A stretch of 10,591 nt of DNA, taken from contig JAICQE010000157.1 in the NCBI GenBank assembly GCA_025938035.1, positions 1 to 10,591 of the forward strand. The letters are read 5' to 3'. The stretch is from Vicinamibacteria bacterium (GTDB lineage Bacteria; Acidobacteriota; Vicinamibacteria; Vicinamibacterales; UBA2999). The translations under genes were made by a program, and so were the position numbers. Positions 1 to 7,233 of this stretch are shown here, in pieces (position 1 is the first letter of the stretch; every line of letters starts with the position of its first letter). The notes beneath the pieces were generated by a model. That model was not told the origin of the DNA and ran no database searches. It saw nothing but the letters and a program-made list of their open reading frames with translations.

Positions 1-45
1 CGGGGTCTCCCATTGGCGACGCTGCCGAAAGTCTAGGCCGTTTTG

Positions 46-74
46 TTGACACTTCGGGATCCAGCCTCTACAAT
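46..74 (+). promoter_or_regulatory. Sigma-70-type promoter for the small gene at 219
   Basis: TTGACA at 46-51 and TACAAT at 69-74 are separated by 17 bp. The -35 box is a perfect match and the -10 box has one difference from TATAAT. Transcription would begin near 80-82, giving a leader of about 137 nt before the ATG at 219. This is the best promoter match in the window. Use by the housekeeping sigma factor is inferred from the consensus. Confidence 0.75.
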
Positions 75-121
75 TGCGAGCAGCCTTCCTTAAGGCTAAC
101 CCCCGATAAATGAAACAGTTT

Positions 122-178
122 GGCGCCCGATCCCTGTCACGCCTCCCCGGCCTGAACAGGTTCGGATCGGGAGACGCC
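122..178 (+). promoter_or_regulatory. Structured 5' leader element (candidate cis-regulatory RNA)
   Basis: The leader can fold into one long interrupted hairpin. GGCG (122-125) pairs with CGCC (175-178). CCCGATC (126-132) pairs with GATCGGG (165-171). CCTGT (133-137) pairs with ACAGG (156-160). GCC (141-143) pairs with GGC (149-151). Unpaired AGA (172-174) and TTCG (161-164) form bulges on the 3' side. A smaller perfect hairpin lies upstream: AGCCTT (82-87), loop CCTT, AAGGCT (92-97). The pairing is seen directly. I do not recognise a known riboswitch class, and a regulatory role is inferred from the position between a strong promoter and the ribosome binding site. Confidence 0.4.
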
Positions 179-205
179 CCGGATCCCGGCCCGGCGGCGG
201 GTGCT

Positions 206-213
206 AGGAGGAG
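206..213 (+). promoter_or_regulatory. Ribosome binding site fixing the start at 219
   Basis: AGGAGGAG is a near-perfect Shine-Dalgarno sequence. It lies 5 nt upstream of the ATG at 219 and downstream of the in-frame GTG at 201. It therefore supports 219 rather than 201 as the start of the small gene. Confidence 0.8.
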
Positions 214-218
214 CAGGA

Positions 219-521
219 ATGGATGACGTCGTGAACCGGTTCGCGAAAGAGCTGGCCGACGCGATTGCTGCCGCTGTGGCTGAAAACCCGCAAGTGGAAG
301 CATGCCGTGCACGTGCCCGGGAGGCCGGCTACGACATGCGTGTGACCCTCGAAGCCGTCGTCGGCTTCGTGAATCGGAACAACGGGGCTGCGGTGACCAA
401 GATCACCACGCCGGCGCGGCTCCTCCCGGCGCGGAAAACGTTCGAGCTTACTACCAATGACCGTCGCTTCCTGCGCTCGCTCCGGATCGGCGCGGACGAA
501 GCGAAGGAAGCAGTGGAATAA
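219..521 (+). CDS. Small hypothetical protein, 100 aa
   Basis: I do not recognise this protein. The ATG at 219 is chosen because a strong Shine-Dalgarno sequence (206-213) sits just before it; an in-frame GTG at 201 would put that site inside the gene. The product has no signal peptide or membrane segment and has one cysteine (Cys29). Residues 1-50 look helical: an acidic/hydrophobic stretch with an Ala-rich run (ADAIAAAVAE), then an Arg/Ala-rich stretch. Residues about 59-85 are basic. The C-terminus carries the motif NDRRFLRSLRIGADEA, which reads like a conserved functional patch. The gene has its own near-consensus promoter and a long foldable leader, which suggests high or regulated expression. 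It ends just before two hairpins and converges with gpmA. A cytoplasmic, possibly nucleic-acid-binding role is only a guess from the basic tail. Confidence 0.75.
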   Translation: MDDVVNRFAKELADAIAAAVAENPQVEACRARAREAGYDMRVTLEAVVGFVNRNNGAAVTKITTPARLLPARKTFELTTNDRRFLRSLRIGADEAKEAVE

Positions 522-541
522 CACTCCAATGTGCCGCGTGG

Positions 542-587
542 CGCGGACCTTGTCAGGTCCGCGTCAGGCGCGCCTGAAAGGCGCGCC
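542..587. terminator. Two tandem perfect hairpins between convergent genes
   Basis: Hairpin 1 pairs CGCGGACCT (542-550) with AGGTCCGCG (555-563) around the loop TGTC. Hairpin 2 pairs GGCGCGCCT (567-575) with AGGCGCGCC (579-587) around the loop GAA. Both have 9-bp stems with no mismatch. They lie between the stop of the small plus-strand gene (521) and the stop of gpmA on the minus strand (597). Neither has a proper T-tract, so they are not classical intrinsic terminators. They could still block RNA polymerase or protect 3' ends from both directions. They could also be copies of a dispersed palindromic repeat. Confidence 0.5.
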
Positions 588-596
588 CCACATCTT

Positions 597-1346
597 TCAG
601 CGGGCCTTGCCCTGGTTCGCGACCGCTTCCGCCTTTTTGCGCGCCGTCTCGGCATCTCCGAGATAGATTTTGTTCAGGGAGCGCAGGTCGTCGTTGAGCT
701 GATACACGAGCGGGATGCCGGTCGGAATATTCAGTTCGACAACCTGCTCGTCGGACATGTTTTCCAGATGTTTCACCAAAGCCCTGAGGCTGTTGCCGTG
801 CGCCGCGATGAGGACGTGCTTGCCTGCCTTGATGTCCGGCGCGATTGTGGATTCCCAATAGGGGATGAAGCGGGCCACCGTGTCCTTCAACGATTCGGAG
901 GACGGAATCTGATCGTCCGGAATCGAGGTGGTGTACCGCCGGTCGTGCGATGGATGATCGGGATCGTTATCGGGCAGCGGCGGCGGCGGAATGTCGTAGC
1001 TGCGGCGCCAGATTTTCACCTGCCGCTCACCGTGCTCCGCGGCGGTTTCAGCCTTGTTCAACCCCTGGAGGGCGCCGTAATGCCGTTCATTCAGCCGCCA
1101 GGACTTGTGGACCGGAATCCACATCATGTCCATCTCGTCGAGCGCGATCCATAACGTCCGGACGGCGCGCTTCAGCAGTGATGTGTAGGCAACGTCGAAC
1201 TCGAACCGCTCTGCCGCCATGAGGCGGCCCGCCTCGCGCGCTTCCGCGCGCCCTTTGTCGGTGAGATCGACGTCGATCCAGCCGGTGAAGCGGTTTTCCT
1301 GATTCCAGGTGCTTTCACCGTGACGCAGCAAAACAACGCGGAACAT
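597..1346 (-). CDS. gpmA: 2,3-bisphosphoglycerate-dependent phosphoglycerate mutase
   Basis: This enzyme interconverts 3-phosphoglycerate and 2-phosphoglycerate in the cytoplasm through a phosphohistidine intermediate. The predicted 249 aa match the usual family length of about 250. The N-terminus carries the signature [18 protein letters not shown], with the phospho-acceptor His9. Other conserved parts are [14 protein letters not shown] (Arg60), [11 protein letters not shown] (Glu87, the expected catalytic acid) and [10 protein letters not shown] (His183). The ATG at 1346 is preceded by AGGAGG (1350-1355 on the minus strand). The reading frame stays open upstream as far as 1496, but that part crosses the palindrome and the 3' end of eno, so it is not coding. 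It is the third gene of the glgC-eno-gpmA operon, 52 nt after eno, and carries out the step next to enolase. The C-terminal tail after about residue 230 is rich in Lys and Ala, as is common in the family. Confidence 0.96.
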   Translation of the reverse strand: MFRVVLLRHGESTWNQENRFTGWIDVDLTDKGRAEAREAGRLMAAERFEFDVAYTSLLKRAVRTLWIALDEMDMMWIPVHKSWRLNERHYGALQGLNKAETAAEHGERQVKIWRRSYDIPPPPLPDNDPDHPSHDRRYTTSIPDDQIPSSESLKDTVARFIPYWESTIAPDIKAGKHVLIAAHGNSLRALVKHLENMSDEQVVELNIPTGIPLVYQLNDDLRSLNKIYLGDAETARKKAEAVANQGKAR

Positions 1347-1378
1347 GAACCTCCTGTGGCGTCCGCCAACGTTCGTGC

Positions 1379-1398
1379 CTTCCGCCTTAAGGCGGAAG
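1379..1398. repeat. Perfect 20-bp palindrome in the eno-gpmA junction
   Basis: CTTCCGCCTT (1379-1388) is followed directly by its exact reverse complement AAGGCGGAAG (1389-1398). The palindrome abuts the eno stop codon (TAG, minus strand, 1399-1401). A second short inverted repeat, TGGCG-TC-CGCCA (1357-1368), lies between it and the gpmA Shine-Dalgarno site. From memory, palindromes with a CCTTAAGG-type core recur in intergenic regions of acidobacterial genomes; I cannot check copy number here. In RNA it would form a hairpin that could stabilise eno mRNA or tune gpmA expression. No T-tract follows, so full termination is unlikely. Confidence 0.65.
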
Positions 1399-3986
<2,588 letters not shown>

Positions 3987-4034
3987 GATCAGGGTCGCCC
4001 GCGCGCTGGGGTCGCGATCTTAGCATTGCGCGCG

Positions 4035-4064
4035 TTGACTTGGCTTTTGCGAGGTGCCTATGAT
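4035..4064 (+). promoter_or_regulatory. Sigma-70-type promoter for the 4133-7144 unit
   Basis: TTGACT (4035-4040) and TATGAT (4059-4064) are separated by 18 bp and each differs from consensus by one base. Transcription would start near 4070, about 62 nt before the ATG at 4133. The site lies in the 146-bp divergent region between glgC and the secreted-protein gene. Confidence 0.6.
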
Positions 4065-4132
4065 CAGCCGATTCGGCATATTGGATTTGTTCTCCGGGGA
4101 CCCCTGACCGCGGAGGGAAGTAGAGGAGTTTC

Positions 4133-5224
4133 ATGAACATCCGTCAGCTGCCCGGGCCGGCGCTGGCTCTGGCACTGTTGTTCTCCGCGGGGCCGGTGGT
4201 CGCGCAACGCGCCAACACCAACCAGAAAGAGGCGCCGAAAGCGCCCGATCCGGACACTGTTGCACTCGTGCAGCTGGTGGATGCCGCGATTCTGGCGGCC
4301 CCAACCGTCCAGGCCGGCGATACCGCGCAAGGCGACATCGCGCTGAAGTGGGACTCCGCCCATTTGATCAGGGGGCAGAACGGCGTCTACGTTCCTTTTA
4401 CAGTCACCTTCGATCCCGCATCAGTGCGGACCTCGGAGGTCGGCGTTTATGTCCGCGCGGTTGAGAAGGGTCAGCTTCCGGCGGTTGTGTCGGCATTGAC
4501 GCCTCCACCGGCGGGCAGCAAGCCGGCGCAGTCACCGGCGCCGCCGCGATACTCGTGGGACAACGTGAACTACCTGCAGAAGCCGGCGGACGGCCGCATC
4601 ACCCGAGCGATTGCATTGCCACCCGGTGACTACGAATTGTTCGTCGCGGTGAAGGAGCGCTCGACGGCGCCGACGGCCAAGCCGGCGAATCCGCCCGCGG
4701 CGCCCGCCAGCAGGAACGGACTGCTTCGTCACGCCGTCCTCGCGCCGGATTTCAACAAGCCGGATTTGCAGACGAGCAGCGTCATTCTGGCCACGACGGT
4801 CGAACCGGTCAGCGGCCAGCTCTCGGCTGCCGAACAGGAGGCCAATCCCTATGTGTTCGGCCCGATGCGGATTGTTCCGTCGAAGGACGGTCGCTTCGGA
4901 AAGAACAACGAACTGCAGGTGATCTTCTGGGTGTACGGCGCGACAGCGGCGGCCGGCAAGCCGGACGTGCTGATCGACTTCAATTTTCATCTGCGGCAGC
5001 CGGACGGCACTGAGAAGTACTTCAACAAGACCCAGCCACAGGAACTGAACGCGAAGACGCTGCCACCGGAGTTCAACATGACGGCGGGACACCAGCTGCC
5101 GGGAAGCCTCATCATCCCGATGGCGCCGTTTCCGGCCGGCGACTACCGTCTCGAAATCAAGGTGACCGACAAGCCTAGTGGTAAGGTGGTTACACAGAAC
5201 GTGACCTTCACGGTGACTGGCTAG
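4133..5224 (+). CDS. Secreted protein of unknown function with two beta-rich modules
   Basis: I do not recognise a named family. The 363-aa product starts at an ATG preceded by GAGGAG (4123-4128). It has a Sec signal peptide: basic start, hydrophobic core (ALALALLFSAG), and likely cleavage after Ala24 (VVA-Q). The mature part has a first beta-rich module (about 62-175) ending in LPPGDYELFVAVKE. Two Pro/Ala-rich linkers follow or interrupt it (123-139 and 179-194). A second module (about 196-363) ends in FPAGDYRLEIKVTDK plus a final strand. The repeated P-x-GDY-x-L ending suggests two immunoglobulin- or fibronectin-like sandwich domains; this fold call is inference. Similar C-terminal strands occur in acidobacterial exported proteins of the VWFA/GWxTD type, but those hallmark domains are absent. 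The next gene, a barrel, starts 45 nt after its stop, so the two are probably co-transcribed and act together in the envelope. Confidence 0.85.
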   Translation: MNIRQLPGPALALALLFSAGPVVAQRANTNQKEAPKAPDPDTVALVQLVDAAILAAPTVQAGDTAQGDIALKWDSAHLIRGQNGVYVPFTVTFDPASVRTSEVGVYVRAVEKGQLPAVVSALTPPPAGSKPAQSPAPPRYSWDNVNYLQKPADGRITRAIALPPGDYELFVAVKERSTAPTAKPANPPAAPASRNGLLRHAVLAPDFNKPDLQTSSVILATTVEPVSGQLSAAEQEANPYVFGPMRIVPSKDGRFGKNNELQVIFWVYGATAAAGKPDVLIDFNFHLRQPDGTEKYFNKTQPQELNAKTLPPEFNMTAGHQLPGSLIIPMAPFPAGDYRLEIKVTDKPSGKVVTQNVTFTVTG

Positions 5225-5269
5225 CGCGCGGAACGGAACTGACCCGATTCCGTGCTTGAAAGGCGATCG

Positions 5270-7144
5270 ATGATCCGGCTCATCACCCGTTGGTGTGTTC
5301 TCGGGCTCGTGGCGAGTGCCGCGGCGTCGCCTGCGTTCGCGCAGTTACCCAACCGCGCGCGGCTCCAGGCGGTGCCGACCGTCTCTTCCGTGCCGCAGGG
5401 AGAGATTCGCGGGATTGTCGAAGACGACAAAGGGCAACCGTTGGCCGGCGTGGTTGTTTCGGCGGTCGGCGCCACGGCGCTCTTTGCGACGACCGATGCG
5501 CACGGCAAGTTCGCCTTCCGGAACCTGTCGCTCGGACCGTACCTGGTTCGCGCGCACCTGCAGGGCTACGTTCCGGCCAAGGCTCAGGTCATCCAGGTCG
5601 GCGCAGGGCAGGCGACTGTCCATACCCTGTCCCTGACACGTACGGCCGCACCGATCGAGCCATCCAAAGTTCTGACCGCCGGCGTCGGCGGCGCCGTTCC
5701 GGCGGGCGAACCCGCCGAGCACGATCACGACGAACGGGCGTGGAGGCTGCGTCACGCGAAGCGCAGTGTGCTGAAGGAGTCAGGACAGACGATAGCGGTG
5801 GCCGCGCGGGACGACGACTCGCTGTTCGAAGACTCGCTGCAGCGGCTCGGCCGCGCCGTCGGCAGCCCTGCCCGGCTGGCGACCTCGTTTTTCGCGGACC
5901 TCGCCGTCAACGGCCAGATCAACCTGCTGACAACCAGTGCGTTCGATCGCCCGCAGGATCTGTTTGCGCTCGATGCGGCCGCGCCGCACGCCGTGGCGTA
6001 TATGGCTCTCGTGGTGCCGGGCCGCGGCGGCGACTGGTTGATGAAAGGAACCCTGACGCAGGGCGACCTGGCGTCCTGGATCGTGTCCGGTTCGTATCGG
6101 CGGAACTCCGATGCGGCGCACGCATATGAAGCGGGCGTGTCCTACAGCACGCAGCGCTACCTCGGAGCCAATACGGAGGCGCTCCAGGCGATGAGCGACG
6201 CCGGCCGCAATGTCGGCGTGATGTACGCCTACGACAACTGGTCGCTGCTCCCGCGCGTCCGCGTTGGCTACGGCGCTCAGTATGCGCGGTACGACTATCT
6301 GGAGGATCCCAGCCTGCTCAGCCCACGCGCGAGCGTGACGGTCCAGCCGCTGGCGCGCGATCCGCTGAAGGTGCGCGCCGTTGTGTCGCATCGTGAGATG
6401 GCTCCCGGCGCCGGCGAATTCACTCCCTCGTCAACGGGACTGTGGCTGCCCCCGGAGCGGACGTTCTCGCAGATCTCGCGCGCCGCGTTCCGGCCGGAGC
6501 GCGTTGATCACGTCGAAGTCTCAGCCGAGCGTCAATGGCCTGGCCTGTTCGTCGTCGGCGTGCGCGCCTTCCGCCAGAACGTCGAGGATCAGACCGTCAC
6601 CATGTTCGGCCTGGCGCTGCCCGACTCCGTACGCGGCGTCGGCCACTACCACGTCGGCTCCGCGGGCGATTTTTCCGCAAGAGGCTGGGGGGTCAGCATC
6701 AGCCGGGCGGTGACGAACAGCGCGCGCGCCTCAGTGGACTACACGCAGGCCGCGACCGAGTGGTCCGGCAATGCGCGCGACGCGCTGGCGCTTGCCGCGC
6801 TGGTGCCCGCCGCGCTGCGCGACAATGAGCGCGTCCACGATGTGACGGCGACGTTCGACAGCGTTGTCGCACCGTCCGCGACGCGGGTGTTCGTCGTGTA
6901 CAAGGTGAATAACACCTACGCGCGTGGGCACGACACGTTTTCGAGCTCGCTGCGGAACGCCCGCTTCAACGTGCAGGTCAATCAGTCGCTGCCGTTCCTC
7001 CGTTTTGCGAACGCGAGCTGGGAAATGCTTGCCGCGGTCAGCAATATGTTTGGCGACGACGCGTTTGATGGATCGGTGTACGACGAATCGCTCGTCGTGC
7101 AGCCGCCGAAGCGGATTCTCGGCGGCGTGACGGTCAGGTTTTAA
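5270..7144 (+). CDS. Outer-membrane beta-barrel with carboxypeptidase-regulatory-like domain (TonB-receptor-like)
   Basis: The ATG at 5270 is chosen because GAAAGG (5258-5263) lies 6 nt before it; a GTG at 5252 is in frame but has no better site. The product is 624 aa. Its Sec signal peptide is cleaved probably after Ala24 (AFA-Q). Residues 44-123 form a carboxypeptidase-regulatory-like domain (GEIRGIVEDDKGQPLAGVVV, TTDAHGKFAFRNL, GPYLVRAHLQGY), as found at the N-terminus of large TonB-dependent, SusC- or Oar-like receptors. A charged linker follows (about 146-166, HDHDERAWRLRHAKRS). The remainder has alternating amphipathic strands typical of a transmembrane barrel, and the last residue is Phe (VTVRF), matching the outer-membrane assembly signal. 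I see no TonB box or plug domain, and the protein is short beside typical receptors of 900-1100 aa. It may be a porin-like or structural barrel rather than an active importer. The substrate is unknown. Confidence 0.85.
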   Translation: MIRLITRWCVLGLVASAAASPAFAQLPNRARLQAVPTVSSVPQGEIRGIVEDDKGQPLAGVVVSAVGATALFATTDAHGKFAFRNLSLGPYLVRAHLQGYVPAKAQVIQVGAGQATVHTLSLTRTAAPIEPSKVLTAGVGGAVPAGEPAEHDHDERAWRLRHAKRSVLKESGQTIAVAARDDDSLFEDSLQRLGRAVGSPARLATSFFADLAVNGQINLLTTSAFDRPQDLFALDAAAPHAVAYMALVVPGRGGDWLMKGTLTQGDLASWIVSGSYRRNSDAAHAYEAGVSYSTQRYLGANTEALQAMSDAGRNVGVMYAYDNWSLLPRVRVGYGAQYARYDYLEDPSLLSPRASVTVQPLARDPLKVRAVVSHREMAPGAGEFTPSSTGLWLPPERTFSQISRAAFRPERVDHVEVSAERQWPGLFVVGVRAFRQNVEDQTVTMFGLALPDSVRGVGHYHVGSAGDFSARGWGVSISRAVTNSARASVDYTQAATEWSGNARDALALAALVPAALRDNERVHDVTATFDSVVAPSATRVFVVYKVNNTYARGHDTFSSSLRNARFNVQVNQSLPFLRFANASWEMLAAVSNMFGDDAFDGSVYDESLVVQPPKRILGGVTVRF

Positions 7145-7162
7145 GGGTCCGCCGCCGGACCC
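7145..7162 (+). repeat. Hairpin immediately after the barrel gene stop
   Basis: GGGTCCG (7145-7151) pairs perfectly with CGGACCC (7156-7162) around a 4-nt loop, starting at the first base after the TAA stop. It has no T-tract. Its GGTCCGC core also occurs in the hairpin at 542-563, so it may belong to the same palindrome type or simply help terminate the transcript. Confidence 0.45.
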
Positions 7163-7166
7163 GCGA

Positions 7167-7208
7167 AGCTGGCAGATTGCGGGGATGCCGCTGTCTGCCA
7201 GCTATTTT
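7167..7208 (+). terminator. Intrinsic terminator of the 4133-7144 unit
   Basis: AGCTGGCAGA (7167-7176) pairs perfectly over 10 bp with TCTGCCAGCT (7194-7203). An inner GCGG/CCGC stem (7179-7182 with 7188-7191) closes the apex. The stem is followed by ATTTT (7204-7208) and a second T-run at 7217-7221. This is the best rho-independent terminator in the window and separates the envelope genes from the sensor kinase. Confidence 0.75.
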
Positions 7209-7233
7209 CGGCGCAATTTTTGACTCCATCTGA

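Noticed and set aside
3..113. A frame open from the window edge to TGA at 111-113, possibly the tail of an upstream plus-strand gene
   Set aside because: Only 36 codons are visible, the frame runs straight through the strong promoter, and the residues match nothing known. There is too little evidence to call a gene.
531..1154. Plus-strand 207-codon frame opposite gpmA
   Set aside because: It is antisense to a clearly functional gpmA, spans the twin hairpins and has no convincing start signal.
4017..4022. TAAGAT on the minus strand as the glgC -10 box
   Set aside because: The distance to the glgC start is plausible, but no -35-like hexamer lies 16-18 bp upstream, so it is too weak to list as a promoter.
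4040..4050. TTGGCTTTTGC as a sigma-54 promoter, sought because of the NtrC-like regulator
   Set aside because: The GG and GC dinucleotides are too close for the -24/-12 spacing. No good TGGCAC-N5-TTGC site was found in the intergenic regions.
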